Positions 1-7,507 of a stretch of 15,686 nucleotides of DNA are shown piece after piece. The stretch's first letter is position 1, and each line of letters opens with the position of its first letter. This DNA comes from Muribaculaceae bacterium (GTDB taxonomy: Bacteria > Bacteroidota > Bacteroidia > Bacteroidales > Muribaculaceae). A program made the translations under genes and the position numbers. The stretch covers positions 1 through 15,686 of the forward strand of contig VSPF01000059.1 of NCBI GenBank assembly GCA_009775195.1, given 5' to 3'. Below the pieces are notes generated by a model. It did not search any database and was not told the origin of the DNA. It saw nothing but the letters and a program-made list of their open reading frames with translations.

Positions 1-67
1 AACCCCTATCCCTCACCGTCGCCCCGACACCGACACCCGCCGCCGCCAACTCTAAATTCACAAGACC
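1..67. other. Upstream edge region, possible C-terminus of a preceding gene
   Basis: GC-rich, C-rich stretch before the first complete gene. The plus-strand frame beginning at base 2 stays open until a TAA at 53-55, encoding an Arg/Pro/Asp-rich end, so it could be the tail of an upstream gene; another plus frame stays open past the start of the next gene. No family can be recognised from so few residues, and no Bacteroidota-type promoter is visible here. Confidence 0.2.
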
Positions 68-697
68 ATGCTTCCCGACAAATATGTAATCACCATAGGC
101 CGCAGCTTCGGCAGCGGCGGACGCGCCCTGGGCCGTATGATAGCCGAACGCCTCGGCATAGCCTTCTACGACAAGATGCTGCTGGTAAAGGCCGCAGAAA
201 AAGCCGGCTACAATATCGAATACTTCGAACAAGGCGACGAGCGTGTGCCGCGCATTATGGGCAGCATCATTCCATTCTCTATGGGATTTTACCCCATGTC
301 GTGGGTCGGTGATTCGACCGGCGGAAACACCGACCGCGTGTATAAGGCACAGTGTGATTTCATCCACGACCTTGCCAATGGCGAACCCTGCGTAATCGTG
401 GGCCGCAGCGCCGACTATGTGCTACGCGACGTCGACAACGTGGTCAATATCTTCGTCCACGCCCCCATCGACGAATGTGCCAAGCGCATCGTAGGCCGAC
501 ATGACACCGAGACCCTCGACGAGGCCCGCGCACTGGCCGAGCGCACAAACAAACTTCGCGCAAACTTCTACAACTTTTACACCGACAAACGCTGGGGCCA
601 CGCCACAAGCTACGACCTGTGCATCGACTCCTCGACCATGCCCCTCGAAAAACTCGCAGACTTCATAATCAACTACATCCACCTCCGCCTCGAATAA
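68..697 (+). CDS. Cytidylate kinase-like family protein
   Basis: A 209-residue protein of the cytidylate kinase-like (Cytidylate_kin2) P-loop family, predicted cytoplasmic. The N-terminus carries a nucleotide-binding loop at residues 11-19 (GRSFGSGGR), the usual modified Walker A of this family, followed by a YDKMLL segment and a GEPCVIVGRSADYVLRD block around residues 105-121, where family members keep the second conserved glycine-arginine motif. Length matches the usual 200-215 residues. Family knowledge: homologues resemble CMP kinase but the substrate is generally unproven, and this is distinct from the housekeeping Cmk. The ATG at 68 sits only three residues before the first beta strand, so it is a credible start. 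The stop is 22 bp before the AT-rich gene downstream, and base composition changes sharply there. Confident family call, unknown substrate. Confidence 0.88.
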   Translation: MLPDKYVITIGRSFGSGGRALGRMIAERLGIAFYDKMLLVKAAEKAGYNIEYFEQGDERVPRIMGSIIPFSMGFYPMSWVGDSTGGNTDRVYKAQCDFIHDLANGEPCVIVGRSADYVLRDVDNVVNIFVHAPIDECAKRIVGRHDTETLDEARALAERTNKLRANFYNFYTDKRWGHATSYDLCIDSSTMPLEKLADFIINYIHLRLE

Positions 698-719
698 TAC
701 TGAAATATCAATATATCTT

Positions 720-2555
720 ATGGAGGATTATATTAGGGAGAGTCTCAAAATCCAGTCATTCATTGATGATTTAATGAATGGCTACGAAAGTAAAGAAGTT
801 GAATTCAAGTCAGCTCATGGAGGTTTCCCGGGTTCATTCTGGGAAACATACTCTTCTTTTGCCAATAGTGATGGCGGAATTATAATATTTGGCGTAAAAG
901 AGAAAAATAATGTCTTTTCAGCCAAACCGCACACAAAAGAAGAAGTGGCAAAATTACGGAAAGCCTTTTTCTCAAGTCAAAATGACAAAGATACTATAAG
1001 TTTGCCACTTCTTTCAGACAAGGACGTATTAGATTTACCCTATTCCGAAGGTTATCTATTGGCATTTATTATTCCACGAGCCAATAGAGAACAACGTCCC
1101 GTTTATGTTGGACGGGACCCCATGACTGGCACATTTCGTAGGAATGACGAGGGCGATTACAGATGTTCGCCCACCGTGCCTACACAAATGTTTGCGGATA
1201 GAGAATCAACTCAATATAAAACAGAAAGTAGAATATTGCGAAATTACACATGGGACGATATAGATATGGCATCCTTTAGACAATATCGTACCATGTTTGC
1301 TAACCGAACACCATCGCATCCCTGGACTGCATTAGAAGACCTTGAACTGATGCGTAAACTTGGTGGTTACAGGAAAGATAGAAAAACAGGGGCCGAAGGC
1401 TTCACTCTCGCAGGTCTATTGATGTTCGGAAAAACGGAATCAATAACAGATCCTGAGTGTGCGCCAGATTTTATGCTCGATTATCGAGAAATACCCTCTG
1501 ATACTTCTATAACCAGGTGGATAGACCGAATATATCCCGATGGTACTTGGGAAGCCAATCTTTTTCAATTCTATAGACTTGTCTTACCAAAATTACAAGC
1601 GTTTATGCCTAAACCATTCATTCTCAAAGGGGATGAACGGCAAGATGAAACGCCTGTACATGAGGCATTGCGAGAAGCCTTGATTAATTCGCTCGTTCAT
1701 ACTTTATATGGTGGTTCTACAAGGATTGTTATTCTGAAACTTCCCACTGCTATTATCATGACTAACCCTGGTTTTTTGTTGGTTTCGCTCAACCAATATT
1801 ACGAAGGTGGCATAAGCGAATGTAGAAATCCATCGCTCCAAAAAATGTTCGGACTAATTGGTAAATCAGATAAAGCAGGTAGCGGTGTTGACAAGATTTT
1901 GAAAGGTTGGCGAAGTGCAAAATGGCGACGCCCATATATTGAAGAACGTAGTCTGCCCGACAAAGTAGAACTCTATCTACCAATGGAGTCTTTAATCTCA
2001 GAAGAAAATCTCCGTGCTTTGCATGAGAAATTTGGTGATAGCGTCTACAAATTAGATTATAATAGATTATCTATTTTATCAAGTGCCTATTTAGAAGAAT
2101 ATGTAACTAATAATAGTTTACGTAACCAGATTGAACTACATCCTGCTGATATCACAAAACTTCTACGAGAGTTAGTTAAAGAAAACTTTTTGCTCCCATC
2201 CGGCTTTGGTCGTGGCACTATGTACTACCTTAGCCAAGATATACAACTTAGTACAAATGTACCAAGCTCAGATGTACCAAGCTCAGATGTACCAAGCTCA
2301 GATGTACCAAGCTCGGATGTACCAAGCTCGGATGTACCAAGCTCAAAATTTATCAGCCCAGAAGAAGAGATTATGGTATTGGAATATTGCTGCCAATGGA
2401 GAAATGCATCAGAAATAGCACATCAAATAGGACGTAGCAGGCAACATACACAAAAAAGAATCATAAAAAAATTACTTGCAAAGGATATGCTTATAATGGA
2501 ATTTCCCGACGCGCCAACATCTCCCAAACAGCGTTATAAACGTAACGAAAGATAA
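720..2555 (+). CDS. AlbA_2 (Schlafen-like) ATP-binding protein with DVPSS repeats
   Basis: A 611-residue protein with three parts. Residues about 20-150 form an AlbA_2/Schlafen-type nucleic-acid-binding domain (EVEFK at 26-30, ANSDGG at 48-53, FRRND near 139-143). Residues about 312-420 match the divergent GHKL ATPase domain found with it: EALREALINSLVH at 315-327 with the Asn of the N box, TNPG at 348-351, GSGVDK at 387-392. A C-terminal winged helix follows (about 545-600, with EIAHQIGRSRQHTQ as recognition-helix region). Between them, residues 513-542 are one NVPSS and five DVPSS units. Family members are annotated as putative transcriptional regulators; some occur in defence islands, but no function is proven. 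Coding sequence is AT-rich (one sampled line about 33% GC) unlike the GC-rich neighbours, suggesting horizontal acquisition. No partner gene is adjacent. Domain call firm; role unknown. Confidence 0.88.
   Translation: MEDYIRESLKIQSFIDDLMNGYESKEVEFKSAHGGFPGSFWETYSSFANSDGGIIIFGVKEKNNVFSAKPHTKEEVAKLRKAFFSSQNDKDTISLPLLSDKDVLDLPYSEGYLLAFIIPRANREQRPVYVGRDPMTGTFRRNDEGDYRCSPTVPTQMFADRESTQYKTESRILRNYTWDDIDMASFRQYRTMFANRTPSHPWTALEDLELMRKLGGYRKDRKTGAEGFTLAGLLMFGKTESITDPECAPDFMLDYREIPSDTSITRWIDRIYPDGTWEANLFQFYRLVLPKLQAFMPKPFILKGDERQDETPVHEALREALINSLVHTLYGGSTRIVILKLPTAIIMTNPGFLLVSLNQYYEGGISECRNPSLQKMFGLIGKSDKAGSGVDKILKGWRSAKWRRPYIEERSLPDKVELYLPMESLISEENLRALHEKFGDSVYKLDYNRLSILSSAYLEEYVTNNSLRNQIELHPADITKLLRELVKENFLLPSGFGRGTMYYLSQDIQLSTNVPSSDVPSSDVPSSDVPSSDVPSSDVPSSKFISPEEEIMVLEYCCQWRNASEIAHQIGRSRQHTQKRIIKKLLAKDMLIMEFPDAPTSPKQRYKRNER
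2256..2345 (+). repeat. Six tandem 15-bp in-frame repeats
   Basis: Six head-to-tail copies of a 15-bp unit with consensus GATGTACCAAGCTCA (2256-2270, 2271-2285, 2286-2300, 2301-2315, 2316-2330, 2331-2345). The first begins AATG, coding Asn; copies four and five end in G rather than A, a synonymous TCA to TCG change. Each unit encodes Asp/Asn-Val-Pro-Ser-Ser. The unit is a multiple of three, so gain or loss of copies would change linker length without a frameshift. The near-identity of copies points to recent expansion or ongoing slippage. Confidence 0.97.
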
Positions 2556-2617
2556 CTATAAACTAAATACACCCCAATATTAGCATCGCCCATACTAAAA
2601 CTTGCCTGATTATTGAG

Positions 2618-2661
2618 TGTCCACACTGTCCACGGTGTGTCGTGCGTGGACAGTGTGGACA
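2618..2661. repeat. Perfect 17-bp inverted repeat hairpin
   Basis: Arms 2618-2634 and 2645-2661 are perfectly complementary around a 10-nt loop. Each arm contains a six-base word twice (GTCCAC ACT GTCCAC on the left, GTGGAC AGT GTGGAC on the right), so the element is both a palindrome and a doubled site. It lies 62 bp after the AlbA_2 stop, between two convergent genes. There is no T-run on either side, so it is not a classic intrinsic terminator, although it could still stop or stabilise transcripts. It could alternatively be an operator or a REP-like repeat. Confidence 0.85.
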
Positions 2662-2720
2662 TCACGGCAGGAGATACATCAAAAATGTAAGTCGTCGTAG
2701 AAGGCGTTTTCGTCGTTAGC

Positions 2721-2773
2721 CCCACCATCATTGGTGGGATAACTTAAGCACATACGATAAAAATTGTTATCCC
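2721..2773. repeat. Two overlapping, mutually exclusive hairpins
   Basis: CCCACCA at 2721-2727 pairs with TGGTGGG at 2732-2738 (4-nt loop). GGGATAAC at 2736-2743 pairs with GTTATCCC at 2766-2773. The two share GGG at 2736-2738, so both cannot form fully at once. They lie just behind the stop codon of the minus-strand GH127 gene and could contribute to ending that transcript or the convergent one; no clear T-tract follows either. Confidence 0.5.
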
Positions 2774-2790
2774 GGACTGAGCCATAAAAA

Positions 2791-4800
2791 TTATCTGAAG
2801 AACCCGTTGTCTTCGTTTTTGGTGGCGGTGGGAGCGGAGGCTGTGGCGGCGGAAATGTCGACGGGGAGCCAGACGGCCATGTCGCCTTCACCACGGTGTG
2901 CCCATGCGTAATAGGGGATGAGCGTCAGCTTGGTCGGTGAAACGACAAGTCGACCGTCGTTGTCGTAGCTCAATGCCTGGGCATCGGTGCTGATGCGCGT
3001 GATGCCGCCAAGGTCACTGTCGTGTCCGCCGAGGGTATAGCTCGGATTGCGGCGAAGAAGAACGGTGTGGATATTGACATCGTTGTCAGGCCATTCGGCA
3101 CAGTAAACAAGCGGTCCGCGCTCTACGGCCACGCGGCCACGGTCGTCAACGACTTTATCATTGGCCTTGACGGTACGGACGGGCATGTCGAAAGCAATAT
3201 CGACCACGTCGCCCTTGCGCCACTTGCGCGGGATTACAAGGTAGCCGTTGTCGAGCTGACCGGCAACTTCCTCGCCGTTAACTCGAACCGAATACGAAGG
3301 CGCCTCGCTATCGACATAGCTGTAGAGGTCGCCGGGGACAACCTGGTTGCGCACCCAGCCGGGAATGCGGATTTTCAAATCCATGTCGGCACGGCCCTTG
3401 TCGATAGTCAGCCTGATATTACCGTCCCAGGGGTAAGAAGTCGACTGCGAGACGGTGACGCGCTGGCCGCCGACATCGAGCCGCGCAGTATTGGGCATAA
3501 ACAAGTTGACATAGAGAGACTTGTCTTTCACCGCATAGATATAGCCGGGCAGCGAGGGGATGAAGCGACTGATATTGCTGGGGCAACATGCGCACCCGAA
3601 CCACGGCTTGCGGCTGTAATTGCCTGTCGATGCAAGAGGATTGGGATAGAAGAAGCTGCCACCGTCAATCGAAACGCCCGAAATAAGGCCGTTGTAGAGG
3701 GTGCGCTCGAGTACGTCAAAATACTTGGCATCGCCATGGAGCAGGAAGAGGCGGTAGTTGGTGTAAACGTTGCCAATAGCCGCGCATGTCTCGTTGTAGG
3801 CCGAGGCATTAGGCAGCTCGTAGTTGTCGCCGAAAGCCTCGCCGCGATGGCGCGCACCTATGCCGCCGGTGATATAGAGCTTTTTGCCTACGATATTGTC
3901 CCAGATACGGTCGACGGCATGGATATAGGATGTGTCGCCCGATATTGCGGCAACATCGGCCATGCCGGCATACATATAGGTTGCGCGGACAGCATGACCC
4001 ACGGCCTCAGACTGCTGCACAACGGGAATATGTGACTGCGAGTATTTCTGACGACGTTCGGTAGTGCCACGTGCATCAAGGAAGAACTTGGCAAGGTCGA
4101 AGTAACGCTTCTCGCCAGTCACATTGTAGAGGCGCACAAGGGCCATCTCGGCAATCTGATGGCCGGGCACGAGGCGCAACTTGCCCTCGCCTTCGCCGAT
4201 GTTGCGGTCTACACAATCGGCATAGCGGCAGGCAATGTCGAGAAATTTGCGTTTGCCGGTGGCCTGGTAATATGCCACGGCACCCTCTATCATGTGGCCG
4301 AGGTTATAGAACTCGTGGCTGAGGTTCTCTACCGAGGTCCAACGCTCCTTACCGGCCCAGTCGTGGGGATGGGCCGGGTTCTGGGTTCGCGCCGTATAGA
4401 GGTAGCCGTCGGGCTCCTGGGCTGCGGCCATGATGTCAATCACGCTGTCGATATAAGCCTCGAGTTTCTTATCGGGATAGTTGTGCAGACGGTAAGCGGC
4501 ACCTTCGATGGTTTTGTAGACATCGGTATCGTCGAACGAAAAGCCTGTCACTTTGTACTCCTCGCTCGGGTGCGCGGCACGCACAAAGTTGGCATAGCGT
4601 TCGTTTTCCTCGCACTTGGCAAAGGCCAGGGGGATGGTCACATTACGACTGGCCTCGATACGCGCACCCCAGAATGGGCCCGAGACATGCACAGCGGTAA
4701 AAGGCACCGGGGTGATGGGATAACCGGGGGCAGAGACCTCGGCCACGGCACCTGCCGACAACAGGCCGGCAGATAAAATTGAGAACAGTATTCTTTTCAT
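2791..4800 (-). CDS. Glycoside hydrolase family 127, beta-L-arabinofuranosidase
   Basis: A 669-residue secreted enzyme of GH127 (formerly DUF1680), which releases terminal beta-L-arabinofuranose from plant glycans. A signal peptide occupies about residues 1-21 (Lys-Arg then a hydrophobic stretch ending AGAVAEVSA), implying periplasmic location. The (alpha/alpha)6 barrel follows, with the conserved metal/catalytic set: Glu337 and Cys339 in NETCAAIGN, and the adjacent Cys405-Cys406 in GCACCPSN, where by family knowledge one cysteine is the nucleophile on a zinc-bound site. The C-terminus ends in beta-sandwich sequence with the family's typical IPYYAWAHRGEGDMAVWLP. Length is normal. I chose the ATG at 4800 because it makes a 4-bp ATGA overlap with the upstream BNR_4 stop; an in-frame ATG at 4806 is the alternative. 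Co-transcribed with the BNR_4 gene. Substrate specificity within the family cannot be read here. Confidence 0.93.
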   Translation of the reverse strand: MKRILFSILSAGLLSAGAVAEVSAPGYPITPVPFTAVHVSGPFWGARIEASRNVTIPLAFAKCEENERYANFVRAAHPSEEYKVTGFSFDDTDVYKTIEGAAYRLHNYPDKKLEAYIDSVIDIMAAAQEPDGYLYTARTQNPAHPHDWAGKERWTSVENLSHEFYNLGHMIEGAVAYYQATGKRKFLDIACRYADCVDRNIGEGEGKLRLVPGHQIAEMALVRLYNVTGEKRYFDLAKFFLDARGTTERRQKYSQSHIPVVQQSEAVGHAVRATYMYAGMADVAAISGDTSYIHAVDRIWDNIVGKKLYITGGIGARHRGEAFGDNYELPNASAYNETCAAIGNVYTNYRLFLLHGDAKYFDVLERTLYNGLISGVSIDGGSFFYPNPLASTGNYSRKPWFGCACCPSNISRFIPSLPGYIYAVKDKSLYVNLFMPNTARLDVGGQRVTVSQSTSYPWDGNIRLTIDKGRADMDLKIRIPGWVRNQVVPGDLYSYVDSEAPSYSVRVNGEEVAGQLDNGYLVIPRKWRKGDVVDIAFDMPVRTVKANDKVVDDRGRVAVERGPLVYCAEWPDNDVNIHTVLLRRNPSYTLGGHDSDLGGITRISTDAQALSYDNDGRLVVSPTKLTLIPYYAWAHRGEGDMAVWLPVDISAATASAPTATKNEDNGFFR

Positions 4801-6080
4801 TTCCATTCGAGAACATAGACAGGTTCGGGCTTGGCCGAGGTTACTTTTTCTCCGTCGCCCTGCGAAGTCTTTTGTACGTAGATATTGAGTTTCTTATCAT
4901 TTCGCCACAAGTCATTGTCGAGCGAGGGTTCCCATGCATCGACGCTGAAATCGGTGAGGTCGGTGACCTTCCACTCCTTTTGACCGTATTTGCGTGTAGC
5001 GGCCGAGACGCGGCTGCCACGTTCGGCATCGCGGAATATATATGTCAGCTTCTTGCCGTCACTCACTACCCTCGGACGGGCTATGGGAATCATCTTCGTA
5101 CCGCCGCCGGCCAATGAGAAGGGCATTGTGCGCTTGCCAACAAGCTCCATGTGCCAGCCGTCGTCGTCACGACTTACGAGGCGGTACTGGGGAATTGAAT
5201 CACCCTGTTCGCGCCAATATGTGGCAATCAACGGGCGGCCGTCGGGGTCGGTAGTCATCGAGGTCTGGTTAATCAGCTCTGACTTCTGCGGTATGGCCCA
5301 TGCCAGTTCTGCCGTTGCCTCGGTTATGGGCAGTTCGTATGCCGTGCCGTCGCTGCGACGCCAAGTGAGACCGCCGTCGTCGCTGCGCGCATAGCAGAGG
5401 TCGTGGTTTGTCTCGACCATCCATGTCTCGCGCCACACCCACGACAGGTGTATTGAGCCCTTGCTGTCGGTGCACATCTGCCAGTAGGCATTGCGCTTGC
5501 CCTCGCCGTCAATCAGCACGTCGTGGACGCGCTGCCACTTGCCGGTGGCTACGTCGTAGCGGTTCATGACCATGTTGCCGCGCCCCGAGGCACCCGAGCG
5601 GTAGACAAACAGCAGGTCGCCCGAGGGCAAGGTGTGGAACTCGGGATATGTCACATCCTCCTCTCCCGAGCCGAGCATCGGCTCCATGTCACCGAGGACG
5701 AGCGACCCGGGAGCTACACCCTTGGCATAATGAAGCGGATGGCCGTGATGGTCGAATGAAACGTGGAGTATCCCCTTGCCGTCGACAGCAATCGAAATCA
5801 CATTGTGCCCGTCGGCGACGTTGCCGCGATATTGTGTACGGTTCACCGTCCATTTGTCGCTACCTATTTTGCGCGAGGCAAGAGTCAGGTAGCCGTCGGG
5901 GTCGTAATACGAGGCATATTGCGTGTCGCCATGCGTGGCAAGTGAGTTGGCGCGAAAAACGGCGGTATTTACCGAGGTGGCGCTATAGCCGTCGCCTATG
6001 CGCGAAAGGTGCGGCTTTGCAGCGCATGCACTAAGCGACAGCGCGACACCGGCCATGGCAAGACATATTCGTAAATTCAT
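4797..6080 (-). CDS. BNR_4 repeat beta-propeller lipoprotein (putative carbohydrate-active enzyme)
   Basis: A 427-residue lipoprotein with signal peptide and lipobox LSAC (Cys19), so likely anchored in the periplasm or at the surface. The mature part matches BNR_4-type seven-bladed propellers: DGHN at 90-93, SFDHHGHPLHY at 108-118, and an Asp-box-like SDDGGLTW later. This superfamily includes GH145 rhamnosidases and polysaccharide lyases of families PL24/25/40, as well as uncharacterised members; which activity applies is not decidable by eye. The pairing with GH127 suggests action on an arabinose-containing plant glycan such as arabinogalactan or pectin side chains (inference). An upstream in-frame extension to 6203 exists, but the ATG at 6080 is preferred: it gives a clean lipoprotein signal and lies about 24 nt after the predicted transcription start from the promoter at 6110-6140. 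First gene of a two-gene unit. Confidence 0.87.
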   Translation of the reverse strand: MNLRICLAMAGVALSLSACAAKPHLSRIGDGYSATSVNTAVFRANSLATHGDTQYASYYDPDGYLTLASRKIGSDKWTVNRTQYRGNVADGHNVISIAVDGKGILHVSFDHHGHPLHYAKGVAPGSLVLGDMEPMLGSGEEDVTYPEFHTLPSGDLLFVYRSGASGRGNMVMNRYDVATGKWQRVHDVLIDGEGKRNAYWQMCTDSKGSIHLSWVWRETWMVETNHDLCYARSDDGGLTWRRSDGTAYELPITEATAELAWAIPQKSELINQTSMTTDPDGRPLIATYWREQGDSIPQYRLVSRDDDGWHMELVGKRTMPFSLAGGGTKMIPIARPRVVSDGKKLTYIFRDAERGSRVSAATRKYGQKEWKVTDLTDFSVDAWEPSLDNDLWRNDKKLNIYVQKTSQGDGEKVTSAKPEPVYVLEWK

Positions 6081-6109
6081 GGTATAATGATTGGTGGAAC
6101 AACTATATG

Positions 6110-6140
6110 CAAAGATAGCAAGAAAATCATTGTTCAACAA
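6110..6140 (-). promoter_or_regulatory. Bacteroidota-type promoter for BNR_4/GH127 unit
   Basis: Read on the minus strand, TATCTTTG (plus 6110-6117) is an exact match to the -7 consensus TAnnTTTG. Two TTG triplets at plus 6135-6140 serve as the -33 element at 17 or 20 bp spacing. Transcription would start near 6103, giving a leader of about 24 nt before the ATG at 6080. This also excludes the longer N-terminal extension, which would begin upstream of the promoter. Confidence 0.72.
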
Positions 6141-6233
6141 CCTTACGACTAACATCATTCCGATAATGCTTAACACTTTAGATTTTTTAAGAAATCGGAA
6201 CAAAAAAGTCTCCCCTTAATAGAAAATATTTAT

Positions 6234-6241
6234 TATTTTTG
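6234..6241 (+). promoter_or_regulatory. Putative -7 element for acyltransferase gene
   Basis: TATTTTTG matches TAnnTTTG on the plus strand, in the divergent intergenic region. No good TTG lies at the expected -33 distance, so the promoter is weaker than its divergent partner. The implied start near 6248 leaves about 60 nt of leader before the ATG at 6308 and only about 6 nt before the alternative TTG at 6254, which argues for 6308. Confidence 0.45.
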
Positions 6242-6307
6242 TAAAAAATAACCTTGTCTTCGGATATTATTTACGCAAATGTAATCTCTTATCAACAAAT
6301 ACATGAA

Positions 6308-7318
6308 ATGGCAGAAAAAGACACTAATAACAATAACAAAATACTGTGGTTATCGATAATACAAGGTTGGGCAATATTGCTTGTGGTTATCGGGCACGTC
6401 AATGCTTTCACTTATAATGCCGACGGCGAAATCTACCCGTTAGGCAACTTCATACAGACTTTTTGCTATAGCTTCCACATGCCCCTTTTCATGTTCGTAT
6501 CCGGCGGCCTACTTTATTTCTCACGGCTTTCAAAGGGTTGGGCAACAGGGGAATTATACAAAGACAAGCTAAAACGCCTCCTCATACCCTACATTGCATT
6601 TACTATAATCGGGTTTTGTATAAAAATCCCCATGTCAGCGTTTACCAAGCGTGGTATCGATGCCACTCCCGGCGGCTTCATAAATGCTCTTTTCGACCCG
6701 GCCAACGGTCCGCTAAACGAGCTATGGTTTATAGGCACGCTTATGTGGCTTATGCTTATGTACCCACTTTATAAAATGATGCTCAAATCGGCATGGACAG
6801 AAGTGATACTTCTAACCATGACCCTCATCCCGTTTATAATCGACGTACATCCTAAATTCAACGGCTGGTTCAACTTGAAAGACGTATCTCAATATGCCTT
6901 TTTCTTTGTCGGTGGCATACTATTCTTTAAATACAATGTCATACACTATTTCGAGCGCAGCCTGCTCCCTGCCATTATATTTACATGTATCTATGCATTA
7001 GCATGGATTATCGACGCGGCCCCGGTATGTTTAGCAACCGCAGGGATACTCATGTCTTTTGGCTGGGGTGCTCAGGTCGTACGATTTTTCCCTGGCCTAT
7101 TTAATTTATTTCGAGACTATTCATTTCAAATTTTCCTCGTCGGCATTTTCCCACAAATGCTTGTCGAACTTGTGGTCTGGCGTCAGGTACACTCTCAATC
7201 TTTAGTGGTGCCATTTTATCTGGTAAGCGTTCTATTTGCCCTCTTTGCCGGAGTATTGATAGGAAAATATGGCCGGCGTCTGCCGGCAATACTACGCTGG
7301 TGCATTGGTCTGAAATAA
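6308..7318 (+). CDS. Acyltransferase 3 family membrane protein
   Basis: A 336-residue integral membrane protein of the acyltransferase 3 family, which transfers acyl (often acetyl) groups to sugars on exported glycans or other envelope molecules. The first helix has the family signature with the invariant His at residue 30 (IQGWAILLVVIGHVN), followed by FHMPLFMFVSGGLLYF and then KDKLKRLLIPY, and about ten hydrophobic segments in all, the usual topology. The ATG at 6308 was chosen over an in-frame TTG at 6254, which lies almost on the predicted transcription start. The acceptor substrate is unknown; no glycan-synthesis gene is adjacent on this strand. Base composition is lower in GC than the flanks (one sampled line about 43%), compatible with acquisition by transfer. 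It is a single-gene unit facing a convergent operon, with a long inverted repeat immediately downstream. Confidence 0.9.
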   Translation: MAEKDTNNNNKILWLSIIQGWAILLVVIGHVNAFTYNADGEIYPLGNFIQTFCYSFHMPLFMFVSGGLLYFSRLSKGWATGELYKDKLKRLLIPYIAFTIIGFCIKIPMSAFTKRGIDATPGGFINALFDPANGPLNELWFIGTLMWLMLMYPLYKMMLKSAWTEVILLTMTLIPFIIDVHPKFNGWFNLKDVSQYAFFFVGGILFFKYNVIHYFERSLLPAIIFTCIYALAWIIDAAPVCLATAGILMSFGWGAQVVRFFPGLFNLFRDYSFQIFLVGIFPQMLVELVVWRQVHSQSLVVPFYLVSVLFALFAGVLIGKYGRRLPAILRWCIGLK

Positions 7319-7327
7319 ATTCGATTT

Positions 7328-7494
7328 AAGTTTCGCAAGTCTATGACTTGCTCACTATTAATGGTTTATAGTTTAGCGGTTAGCCTTAGTTCGCTGATTT
7401 TGAACACTAATAATATTGTTATTGGTATTTATCAAACCATAATCTATAACCAACAGACTACAAACAGTGAGCAAGTTACATACTTGCGAAACTT
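7328..7494. repeat. Long imperfect inverted repeat, MITE-like or bidirectional terminator
   Basis: Arms of 29 bp at 7328-7356 and 7466-7494 are complementary at 26 of 29 positions, differing only in the central five bases. Each arm holds its own small palindrome: GCAAGTC/GACTTGC at 7335-7351 and GCAAGT/ACTTGC at 7471-7487. The interior continues as a weaker palindrome (GGTTTATAG versus CTATAACC type words), with a near-symmetric core at 7406-7426. It fills almost the entire 189-bp gap between the convergent acyltransferase and SDR genes. There is no ORF inside. A MITE or repeat family member and a bidirectional terminator are both possible. Confidence 0.8.
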
Positions 7495-7507
7495 GATAAT
7501 TTGACTA

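Noticed and set aside
2206..2418. Plus-strand ORF of 70 residues with MYQAQ repeats
   Set aside because: It is the alternative reading frame of the 15-bp array inside the AlbA_2 gene; its repeat follows automatically from the DNA repeat and it has no start signal or homology.
2534..2731. 65-residue minus-strand ORF behind AlbA_2
   Set aside because: It runs through the 17-bp palindrome, has no recognisable domain, and the Thr/Ser-rich composition gives no support for coding.
3022..4035. 337-residue plus-strand ORF
   Set aside because: Antisense shadow of GH127, whose conserved cysteines and motifs are clear; high-GC coding tends to leave open antisense frames.
6081..6203. 41-residue N-terminal extension of the BNR_4 protein
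   Set aside because: It runs through the promoter at 6110-6140 and would bury the lipoprotein signal peptide.
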